Shown one piece after another: positions 8,908-15,018 of a stretch of DNA of 33,687 nucleotides; within the stretch, counting starts at the first letter, position 1; every line of letters starts with the position of its first letter. The translations under genes were made by a program, and so were the position numbers. Below the pieces are notes generated by a model. That model was given only the letters and a program-made list of their open reading frames with translations. It made no database searches and had not been told where the DNA came from. This DNA is from UBA1124 sp963933095 (lineage in GTDB: Bacteria > Pseudomonadota > Gammaproteobacteria > Pseudomonadales > Cellvibrionaceae): NCBI GenBank assembly GCA_963933095.1, contig CAWVSV010000016.1, positions 1 to 33,687 of the forward strand, written 5' to 3'.

Positions 8908-9627
8908 TCACGTTAACGGAGGCGGAGGCAGAGCAATAAAGCGCTGAAAGAGATACGGCAGATTATCCAGTATAGTGGCTTTAAGGCTTATGTCAGCACT
9001 ATCAATCGCGTCAAATAATACCTGCAAGGTTAAACTTGATTGATAGTTAACCGCCATTGGCGCATAACTAAAGTGCCAAGGTTCGGGAGCTACCCCGCCG
9101 CGGTCGACATTATAGGGGCGATAAAAGCCTTCGCAATCGCCGCGCTGTAGCAATACCTCTAGCCACTGATGAAATTTATAAAAGGAGCCACCCACCGCAC
9201 TTTCACTCGGCAACAACTGTACCGAAGCCCCCTTAATTAATGCTGCGCGATCGTAAATATCAATGTCACTGCCCCAGTGATGGCGCGAGGCACCCGGCAA
9301 CGCCGAATAACGCATGATCGCCACGACCCGCTGCAATTCATCCAGCGAGGCCAAATTAATGACTCTATTCTGATCGTCTAAAACCGGTCTCAAACCCTCG
9401 GCTTTCGCATTCCATATTACCAACTGGCGTTCAAAACTGCGAAATCCGCTGGCCACACACAACTCAAAACCTTGCTGTGCGGCGCGGTGAGTCAAGCTCT
9501 GCAGCGGTGCCAGTATCTGCGCACACACAGTCTGCCCACCCAGCTTCGCAGCAGAGTTGGTCATACCCAACTCTGTAAAGCCACAGCATTTATCTGCAGC
9601 CACTCCAACAATATTCGAACGTTCCAT
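8908..9627 (-). CDS. M15-family (VanY-like) metallo-carboxypeptidase
   Basis: A 239-residue protein of the M15B type, whose members trim D-Ala or a similar residue from peptidoglycan stem peptides. The zinc site is visible: SRHHWGSDIDIYD gives His116 and Asp123 (the His-x6-Asp spacing), and PEPWHFSY gives His185. The arginine-bearing VASGFRSFERQ near residue 60 is also a family mark. No signal peptide is seen at the N-terminus, which is odd for an enzyme acting in the periplasm; it could be cytoplasmic and act on recycled muropeptides, or the true start may differ. It is first in a tight cluster with the LplT-like MFS gene and cysE. Confidence 0.85.
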   Translation of the reverse strand: MERSNIVGVAADKCCGFTELGMTNSAAKLGGQTVCAQILAPLQSLTHRAAQQGFELCVASGFRSFERQLVIWNAKAEGLRPVLDDQNRVINLASLDELQRVVAIMRYSALPGASRHHWGSDIDIYDRAALIKGASVQLLPSESAVGGSFYKFHQWLEVLLQRGDCEGFYRPYNVDRGGVAPEPWHFSYAPMAVNYQSSLTLQVLFDAIDSADISLKATILDNLPYLFQRFIALPPPPLT

Positions 9628-9846
9628 TTTTACCCATTTTTTTAGATTTTAGCATTAAGGTTTTACCGCAGTTTGCGCCTCTACCGCAAGTATGTATGAT
9701 AGAGGGATTCGGTCATCTTGCCGCTGACACTCATGTAATGAGATAAAGTACCTTGAGATGGCTACCTGCGTGACGAGTATTGTTGCGAAAAGCGCCACCC
9801 CAGAATACATAACGATAACGATAACAACAATTGGGATAATGCTGCT

Positions 9847-10116
9847 ATGCCAGACAGTCAGTGCGAGCTACTCAAACTTAAAAACCTAGGCCTTGCCTCG
9901 GTCAATATTTTGCACGCTATTGGCGTCAACTCTCAGCATGAGCTGAAAGAGATGGGCGCTGTAGAAGCTTATAAACGTATCCGATTACGTGATATTCACG
10001 TATCTAAAGTTATGCTTTACGCCCTGCATGGTGCGTTAATGGATACCCACTGGAAAGAACTGGGCCCCGATCTAAAAGAGCGCTTAGTGGCGGATTCCGA
10101 ACTTAAAAGCGCTTAA
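9847..10116 (+). CDS. TfoX C-terminal domain protein
   Basis: An 89-residue protein consisting essentially of the C-terminal domain of TfoX/Sxy, the competence regulator. It has the characteristic LKNLGLASVNILHAIGVNSQHELKEMGAVEAYKRIR followed by ALHGALMDTHWKELGPDLKERL. This domain has a helix-hairpin-helix-like start and is common as a stand-alone protein. It lacks the N-terminal TfoX domain, so a role in competence should not be assumed. The ATG at 9847 is preceded by gggataa. No operon partner follows; the next 1 kb has no clear gene. Confidence 0.85.
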   Translation: MPDSQCELLKLKNLGLASVNILHAIGVNSQHELKEMGAVEAYKRIRLRDIHVSKVMLYALHGALMDTHWKELGPDLKERLVADSELKSA

Positions 10117-10625
10117 CAGCCGTTTCTGATAAGCCGACTCGGCCAGGATCAACTATTTTTTAGTCAGCTGTAGTTTTTAATATCGGTATTACACCGCACC
10201 TACTAAACCTGAACATGCTCGGGCACATTAACTTGCCTTAAAAAAATTAACCAAGTTGTTGAACATAGCTACACAGTAGCCATCACATTAATACTTGCCG
10301 CCGATAAAGTTTTTTTGCCACTTATACAGCTGCAACTTAATTTTATGCAGGCATGCAATATGTACTGTTAAGAAATCTAGCTAACCAAAGTGTTTTTTTC
10401 GAACTCGGCTATAGCGTCGGTCTGTATTGAAACGTCGACTCAACCTCGGCGCCAGTATTCATCGGATTCTATACAAGCTCAAATACCCAGTGCCTATAAA
10501 CCATAGCCGCCAAGATACAGCCGCACTTTTTCTACAGCCCCAGCTTTTAAAACGGCATGGCCGCAAAAAACAGCACACACAATTAACACCTCAGTCGACG
10601 GGTTGTAATTAACATTTACACCAAT
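10117..10625. other. intergenic, no convincing gene
   Basis: About 500 bp, AT-rich, with several short open frames on both strands that lack ribosome binding sites and resemble nothing I know. No hairpin with a T tract was found on either strand. It could hold a decayed gene. On the minus strand it lies downstream of the Fur boxes at 10627-10678, so an iron-regulated minus-strand transcript is a possible alternative to the plus-strand RNA called below. Confidence 0.45.
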
Positions 10626-10626
10626 A

Positions 10627-10678
10627 TGAGAATAATTATCATTTAATACTTGACCAACACCAATGCGAACGATTATTA
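10627..10678. promoter_or_regulatory. two Fur boxes
   Basis: Box 1 is TGAGAATAATTATCA (10627-10641), which matches the 7-1-7 Fur consensus TGATAAT-N-ATTATCA at 13 of 14 positions. Box 2 is TGCGAACGATTATTA (10664-10678), matching at 10 of 14. Centres are 37 bp apart. Box 1 lies just upstream of a -35 hexamer and box 2 overlaps the -10, the arrangement expected for iron-dependent repression by Fur. Confidence 0.75.
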
Positions 10679-10679
10679 T
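10650..10679 (+). promoter_or_regulatory. sigma70 promoter under Fur control
   Basis: TTGACC (10650-10655) and TATTAT (10674-10679) are separated by 18 bp, giving good -35 and -10 elements. Transcription would begin near 10686 and run toward the terminator at 10774-10808. The promoter is sandwiched between and overlapped by the two Fur boxes. Confidence 0.65.
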
Positions 10680-10685
10680 TTGGTT

Positions 10686-10808
10686 GTCGGCACTACCCCG
10701 CCGATTCAATTTGATGGCTCTGTTAACGTCACTTTGAGTTACCTCCTATTAACAGGCTAATCACGGTCTATTAGCCGCTGCTCTCCCCAGAGTGGCGGCA
10801 TTTTTTTA
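10686..10808 (+). ncRNA. candidate Fur-repressed small RNA (RyhB/PrrF-like in logic)
   Basis: A transcription unit of about 120 nt is defined by a Fur-overlapped sigma70 promoter and a strong intrinsic terminator, with no convincing coding frame inside. Fur-repressed sRNAs such as RyhB and PrrF are made in iron starvation and block mRNAs of iron-using proteins. The putative RNA holds ACCTCCT (10741-10747), identical to the anti-Shine-Dalgarno of 16S rRNA, in a stretch with no obvious strong pairing; this could bind ribosome sites of targets. I do not see the RyhB or PrrF core sequence, so homology is not claimed. Its end has a GC stem and a T7 tract, the kind of 3' end Hfq binds. A 23-codon ATG frame (10663-10734) overlaps box 2 and has no ribosome site; a small peptide is unlikely. 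Confidence 0.6.
10774..10808 (+). terminator. strong Rho-independent terminator of the Fur-controlled RNA
   Basis: GCCGCTGCTCT (10774-10784) pairs with AGAGTGGCGGC (10789-10799) through 11 pairs, including two G-U wobbles, around a CCCC loop, and is followed by A and T7. No plus-strand gene ends just upstream, which is the main reason to suspect a noncoding transcript. Confidence 0.85.
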
Positions 10809-11116
10809 TTTGCGAAAAGGCAATACATCCCCAACATACTGGCGCTATTTTTTCCCGAAAAACCCCACGTATTGGCATCTATGTAGACAAGCAATTTGCA
10901 GTATTACTCTGGAGCACCGCTAGGCCAACACAGTGTAAATGAGCATGACGCTTTAGATTATTGCGCCTCTTGGCAAGTTAAATATCAAACCAAAAAATCG
11001 GGTCACCCAGATCACTATGCCATCACCTCTGACAAATTCTTCCTCCCAGCCAAAAATAACATTGAATTTTTTCCTCCCGCACTCATCATATAAAATAACT
11101 ACTATGGAGAGTCTCT
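10809..11116. other. intergenic, upstream of the HtrA-type gene
   Basis: 308 bp between the sRNA terminator and the protease gene. A 65-codon open frame with a TTG start at 10896 lacks a ribosome binding site and any recognisable motif and is not called. The region must contain the promoter of the protease-Rieske pair, but no confident hexamers were found. Confidence 0.45.
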
Positions 11117-12154
11117 GTGAAACTACCGCAATTAGTCATTATTAGCCTGTTATTCTGCAGTGGCAGTTTTGCCGGTAATGATTTTTCCACTCTTGATGAA
11201 ATCAATACGATTCAAGTTTTCAAATATGCCAATCCCAGCGTAGTCACCGTGACCAACCAAACTCTAGTGCGTGATCATCGCTCATTTAACCTGCAAACTT
11301 TACCTCAAGGCGCAGGCACCGGTTTTATCTGGGATCAACAGGGCATTATTGTCACCAATTTTCATGTATTAGAGGGCGCTCGTAAGATAACTATCACCTT
11401 GCCCGATCAGAGCCACTGGCCGGCCGAAGTTGTGGGTTTAGCGCCCGGCAAAGATCTGGCCGTACTCCGTATTCAAGCGCCAACCGACAAGCTAAAATCG
11501 CTACCATTGGGAGACTCAAGCCAGTTGGAGGTGGGCCGTAAAGTGCTCGCCATAGGCAACCCATTTGGACTCGACGCCAGCCTAACCGTCGGCGTCGTGA
11601 GTGCACTGGGACGTGAGATCGAATCGCCAAACCAGCGATCCATTCGCAATGTGATTCAAACCGATGCCGCCATCAATCCCGGTAATTCCGGCGGCCCGCT
11701 GTTAAATTCTCGCGGTGAGCTGATTGGCGTCAACACCATGATCTACTCACCCTCGGGCGCCAGCGCCGGCATCGGCTTTGCGATTCCGGTCAATACCGTG
11801 AAAAAAATTGTGCCTCAGCTTATAGCCCATGGCCGCCTAGTGCGGCCGATACTGGGTATAGATGTGGCGCCTCAGCAATGGATGAACCGCAACGGACTTA
11901 AAGGCGTACCAGTGTTGCGAACTATACCCGGCCTGCCCGCGGCCAATATAGGTATTGAGGGTGTCAGCCGCAATGCTTGGGGCGCCATCACTCTGGGTGA
12001 TATCATCGTGGCGCTAGCAGGCCAACCTGTTGACGACTACGACGATCTCCTCACTGTGCTAGAACAACATCGCGCCGGTGATACAGTAGAGGTAGAAATA
12101 CTGCGCAATAAACAGCGCTTCAAACGTTCACTAACTCTAGCACCACCACTATGA
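11117..12154 (+). CDS. HtrA/DegS-type S1C serine protease with one PDZ domain
   Basis: A periplasmic quality-control or regulatory protease of 345 residues. Residues 1-19 look like a signal peptide (LVIISLLFCSGSFA then GND). The trypsin-like domain spans about 35-250, with the triad His83 (TNFHVLEG), Asp113 (GKDLAVLRI) and Ser191 (NPGNSGGPLL). A single PDZ domain follows (about 255-345; GDIIVALAGQPVDDYDDLL). The start is a GTG at 11117 preceded by GGAGAG. The length is like DegS, but the N-terminus reads as a cleavable signal rather than a retained anchor, so I give no symbol. The stop codon overlaps the ATG of the Rieske gene (ATGA), indicating translational coupling. Confidence 0.9.
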   Translation: MKLPQLVIISLLFCSGSFAGNDFSTLDEINTIQVFKYANPSVVTVTNQTLVRDHRSFNLQTLPQGAGTGFIWDQQGIIVTNFHVLEGARKITITLPDQSHWPAEVVGLAPGKDLAVLRIQAPTDKLKSLPLGDSSQLEVGRKVLAIGNPFGLDASLTVGVVSALGREIESPNQRSIRNVIQTDAAINPGNSGGPLLNSRGELIGVNTMIYSPSGASAGIGFAIPVNTVKKIVPQLIAHGRLVRPILGIDVAPQQWMNRNGLKGVPVLRTIPGLPAANIGIEGVSRNAWGAITLGDIIVALAGQPVDDYDDLLTVLEQHRAGDTVEVEILRNKQRFKRSLTLAPPL

Positions 12155-12483
12155 GTGGGGCCTCAACTGAGATTCCCCTGTGTCATCTAGATGATATTCA
12201 AGAGGGCACATCACTTGGCATTGAATGGGGCCAGCAGGCTTATGTCGCGATCAAGAAACGTGGCCAAGTTTACCTGTACCGCAACAGCTGCCCTCATATC
12301 GGTATTCGACTCGAGTGGCAACAACACCAATTTCTCGACGCCGACAAAATGCTAATTCAGTGCGCAAACCACGGAGCGCTGTTCCGAATTGATAACGGCC
12401 TATGCGTGGCGGGCCCCTGCACAGGGGATCGCTTAGAGGTAGTTGAATTTAAAATTAGCGAAGAAAGTATTTTTCTAGTTTAA
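12151..12483 (+). CDS. Rieske-type [2Fe-2S] ferredoxin
   Basis: A 110-residue, single-domain soluble Rieske protein. The cluster ligands are visible as C-P-H (Cys47, His49) and C-A-N-H (Cys71, His74), the C-x-H...C-x2-H pattern, with GALFRIDNGLCVAGPCTG as the usual third loop. No oxygenase or nitrite reductase domain is attached, so it is a small electron-transfer or redox-sensing protein; its partner is unknown. The start overlaps the protease stop by four bases, and its own stop overlaps the convergent sfsA stop. Confidence 0.9.
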   Translation: MSGASTEIPLCHLDDIQEGTSLGIEWGQQAYVAIKKRGQVYLYRNSCPHIGIRLEWQQHQFLDADKMLIQCANHGALFRIDNGLCVAGPCTGDRLEVVEFKISEESIFLV

Positions 12484-13203
12484 AAGCACTGGTAAAGGCC
12501 GTATCAACTCAATGCCCTCAGCGCTAACGTTGGCACCATAGGCGTAGACCTCTACACCCACTGCAACCGCTTGGCGCAGTAACTTGCCATAAAGCGGATC
12601 TAGCTCATCCGCCGGAGCCACGGATAAAATGCCGCTATTCTGTACACAAAACAACAGGACCGCACGATGCCCCTGCGCTTGCACGGCCATCAGTTCGCGC
12701 AAATGCTTGCTGCCACGGGCACTAACAGAGTCGGGAAATAAGCCGCGATTGGCCAGAAAAACTGTATCTTCTCGCAGCGTCACGCTTTTTACCTCCACAT
12801 AACAGCTGGGTTCGCCTTCGTTTTGCAGCAAAATATCAATACGCGAACGCTCCTCTCCGTAACGCACCTCAGTCCGCTGTAATTTATAGCCCTGCAGCTC
12901 TTGAATAAGGCCGCTAGCGATAGCGTCGACCGTCAATTTATTGGCATAGGCACTTTTAATGCCAGCCAGATCCCCCGCAGGTGTAGTGGCGACTTCCCAG
13001 GTGCGAGAATACTTGCGTTTAGGATTATCTGAGGTAGAAAACCAAAGCGGCTTACCCTCGGCAATACAATTGCGCATAGAGCCGGTATTCGGGCAGTGAA
13101 TCGTCACATCGATCCCGGAGGGCAGGCGAACATCCGCTAAAAAACGCTTGTAGCGCCGCAATAAAACAGCCGGCTGTAATGGCGGTGAAAACTTCACTTT
13201 CAA
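12475..13203 (-). CDS. sfsA: SfsA, DNA/RNA nuclease family (sugar fermentation stimulation protein)
   Basis: A 242-residue SfsA homologue, similar in length to the E. coli protein (234). Marks are the N-terminal RRYKRFLADVRLPSGIDVTIHCPNTGSM, NPKRKYSRTWE, and the PD-(D/E)xK-like core DILLQNEGEPSCYVEVKSVTL, followed by LFPDSVSARGSKHLREL. E. coli SfsA was named as a DNA-binding activator of maltose genes; the fold suggests a nuclease. Its position next to dksA matches E. coli gene order. It converges with the Rieske gene, with a 9-bp overlap of the 3' ends. Confidence 0.93.
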   Translation of the reverse strand: MKVKFSPPLQPAVLLRRYKRFLADVRLPSGIDVTIHCPNTGSMRNCIAEGKPLWFSTSDNPKRKYSRTWEVATTPAGDLAGIKSAYANKLTVDAIASGLIQELQGYKLQRTEVRYGEERSRIDILLQNEGEPSCYVEVKSVTLREDTVFLANRGLFPDSVSARGSKHLRELMAVQAQGHRAVLLFCVQNSGILSVAPADELDPLYGKLLRQAVAVGVEVYAYGANVSAEGIELIRPLPVLLN

Positions 13204-13331
13204 CCTCGAATCAACTTATAACTAATAATTTCAAGTCTACCGCAAAGCCAATCGCAAGAGTGATGCTAAAGTGTTTTCATTTAACGCCACAAGAGTATAG
13301 TAATATGTTGGCTTGAGCCTAATCCGATGCT

Positions 13332-13367
13332 TGCAAGAGGAAAATGCTGGTGCCTTGCATTTTTTTC
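13332..13367 (+). promoter_or_regulatory. terminator-like hairpin in the dksA leader
   Basis: TGCAAG (13332-13337) can pair with CTTGCA (13354-13359), followed by a run of T at 13360-13366. A second TGCAAG at 13398-13403 could pair with the same CTTGCA instead, which would disrupt the terminator. No plus-strand gene ends upstream (sfsA is on the other strand), so this is either an attenuator in the dksA 5' leader or the end of a short RNA. The stem is only 6-7 bp. Confidence 0.35.
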
Positions 13368-13448
13368 TGGTAGTTTTCGCATCCGAAAAAACTGAGGTGC
13401 AAGCCTTTGTATCTCACTATCAAGAACAACGATTAATGGGGCAGCATC

Positions 13449-13883
13449 ATGCCGAATAGCTCAGCCAATTCCGGATTACACGGCTTCGCACCTTATCAAG
13501 AAAAAAAGGGCGAAGAGTACATGAATGAAAAGCAGGGTCAGCACTTCCGCAACCTGCTTCTCGCTTGGAAAAGCGAACTCATGGAAGAAGTTGATCGCAC
13601 CATGAGTCACATGAAAGACGAGGCTTCGAACTTTCCCGACCCAGCTGACCGCGCCAGCCAGGAAGAAGAGTTCAGTCTAGAGCTGCGCACCCGCGACCGC
13701 GAGCGCAAGCTGATCAAAAAAATCGACAAGACTCTAGAGCTGGTCGAGAACGAAGATTATGGTTTTTGCGACACCTGTGGTGTTGAAATTGGTATCCGTC
13801 GCCTCGAAGCCCGCCCAACCGCAACTCTCTGCGTCGATTGTAAGACCCTCGACGAAATCAAAGAGAAGCAAGTAGGCGCTTAA
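13449..13883 (+). CDS. dksA: RNA polymerase-binding transcription factor DksA
   Basis: DksA binds the secondary channel of RNA polymerase and, with ppGpp, represses rRNA promoters and activates amino acid promoters in the stringent response. The 144 residues include the coiled-coil domain with the tip motif DPADRAS (Asp64 and Asp67, the equivalents of E. coli Asp71 and Asp74) and the four-cysteine zinc finger (Cys107, 110, 128, 131; CDTCGVEIG...CVDCK). It is thus the canonical cysteine-rich DksA, not the zinc-free paralogue. The start ATG at 13449 follows ggggca; an internal ATG at 13521 is in frame but would remove the N-terminal helix. gluQ follows after a terminator, the usual gammaproteobacterial order. 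Confidence 0.96.
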   Translation: MPNSSANSGLHGFAPYQEKKGEEYMNEKQGQHFRNLLLAWKSELMEEVDRTMSHMKDEASNFPDPADRASQEEEFSLELRTRDRERKLIKKIDKTLELVENEDYGFCDTCGVEIGIRRLEARPTATLCVDCKTLDEIKEKQVGA

Positions 13884-13907
13884 ATTACCCCAGGGTAATT
13901 TGAAGGA

Positions 13908-13931
13908 ACCCGGCCTTGCGCCGGGTTTTTT
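13908..13931 (+). terminator. terminator between dksA and gluQ
   Basis: ACCCGGC (13908-13914) pairs with GCCGGGT (13920-13926) around a 5-nt loop, followed by T6. It ends 20 bp before the gluQ start, so gluQ depends on readthrough or its own promoter. A weaker hairpin, ATTACC/GGTAAT, precedes it at about 13885-13900. Confidence 0.88.
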
Positions 13932-13951
13932 GTAGCTAAGGTTCCTTGTCA

Positions 13952-14827
13952 ATGAATAACACCGCTTATATTGGCAGATTTGCCCCTTCGCCGACGGGGC
14001 CTTTACACTTTGGCTCACTAGTCAGTGCCCTAGCCAGCTATCTACACGCTCACCAGCATAATGGCCAGTGGCTAGTGCGTATGGAGGACTTGGACCCGCC
14101 ACGTGAGCAGCCCGGCGCCGCCGATAGCATTCTGCACTCCCTACAAGTACACGGGCTTCAGTGGCATGGCGAAGTGTTCTATCAGAGCCAGCGCCTAGAC
14201 GCCTACCGCGCACAACTCGATGAGCTAATGTCTCGACAGCAGGTCTACCGCTGCAACTGCAATCGAAAAAAAATTCAGGCCGCCGGCGGTATCTACGACA
14301 ATCACTGCCGCAACCGCCACATCGAGTCCCCTCCATTCGCCCTGCGGGTAAAAGTTGACACCCAGTGCATCCACTTCGTAGATCTTATTCAGGGCCCGCA
14401 GCAGCAAGATGTAGAACACGAAGTGGGTGACTTCACCCTACAACGCAAAGATGGCCTGTTCGCCTATCAGCTCGCGGTGGTAATGGATGACATCGAACAA
14501 AATATCAGCCATATCATTCGCGGCAGCGATCTACTCTGCTCCAGCGCTCGACAACTCTACCTGTTTGACGTTTTGGGGGCTGCGCCGCCAAAGTTTGGCC
14601 ATTGCCCTGTCGCAACCCACACCTGCGGCCAGAAGCTTAGTAAGCAAAACCATGCGCCAGCACTAGTGGACAACGACGCGACTAACAACCTATGGCGCGC
14701 ACTCCACTTTTTGCAACTACAGCCCCCCGAGGAATTGCTCGGCGAGGATGTAAAAAAGCAGTTAAACTGGGCTATAAGTTATGCAAATTTAAACGCCATC
14801 CCTCAGCAAATGGGCATAGTAATATGA
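13952..14827 (+). CDS. gluQ: glutamyl-Q tRNA(Asp) synthetase
   Basis: GluQ attaches glutamate to the queuosine base in the anticodon of tRNA-Asp. It is a truncated glutamyl-tRNA synthetase lacking the anticodon-binding domain; 291 residues fits. Seen are the HIGH-type motif in FAPSPTGPLHFGSL, the zinc-binding region YRCNCNRKKIQ...HCRNRH, and a KMSKS-type GQKLSKQN. The ATG at 13952 is preferred over an in-frame TTG two codons upstream. It lies between dksA and the cbr genes as in Pseudomonas. Its stop overlaps the start of the next small gene (ATGA). Confidence 0.94.
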   Translation: MNNTAYIGRFAPSPTGPLHFGSLVSALASYLHAHQHNGQWLVRMEDLDPPREQPGAADSILHSLQVHGLQWHGEVFYQSQRLDAYRAQLDELMSRQQVYRCNCNRKKIQAAGGIYDNHCRNRHIESPPFALRVKVDTQCIHFVDLIQGPQQQDVEHEVGDFTLQRKDGLFAYQLAVVMDDIEQNISHIIRGSDLLCSSARQLYLFDVLGAAPPKFGHCPVATHTCGQKLSKQNHAPALVDNDATNNLWRALHFLQLQPPEELLGEDVKKQLNWAISYANLNAIPQQMGIVI

Positions 14828-15018
14828 ACAATCAACGCCTAATTATTCTCCTGTTGCTCGGCGCCTACGTCTTTTCACCAACCATACTGACTTGGATGAT
14901 CAATCCAGACGGCGCTTGGTATCGGCCCTTTATTGTTTGGGCTATTGTTATCTTAATTGCATTTGTTACTCAGGGCCGAGACAAACCCGTAGATTCTAAT
15001 AAGAACCCCAACGTATGA
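14824..15018 (+). CDS. cbrX: small membrane protein upstream of cbrA (CbrX-like)
   Basis: A 64-residue protein with two hydrophobic segments (about residues 5-22, LIILLLLGAYVFSPTILTW, and 37-50, FIVWAIVILIAFV) and a polar tail. The start ATG at 14824 overlaps the gluQ stop, and its own stop overlaps the cbrA ATG (ATGA), so all three are translationally coupled. In Pseudomonas a similar small gene, cbrX, sits at this exact place and is cotranscribed with cbrA. The symbol is given by position and character, not by a sequence match I can verify. It probably helps synthesis or assembly of the transporter-kinase. Confidence 0.75.
   Translation: MNNQRLIILLLLGAYVFSPTILTWMINPDGAWYRPFIVWAIVILIAFVTQGRDKPVDSNKNPNV

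Noticed and set aside
10427..10612. Short plus-strand open frame between the TfoX-type gene and the Fur boxes
   Set aside because: Starts with a non-ATG codon, no ribosome site, no recognisable motif.
10494..10709. Minus-strand open frame across the Fur boxes
   Set aside because: It spans the regulatory sites and has no family resemblance; kept only as a remote alternative target of the Fur boxes.
10896..11093. 65-codon open frame before the HtrA-type gene
   Set aside because: TTG start without a ribosome site and no motif; composition is not clearly coding.
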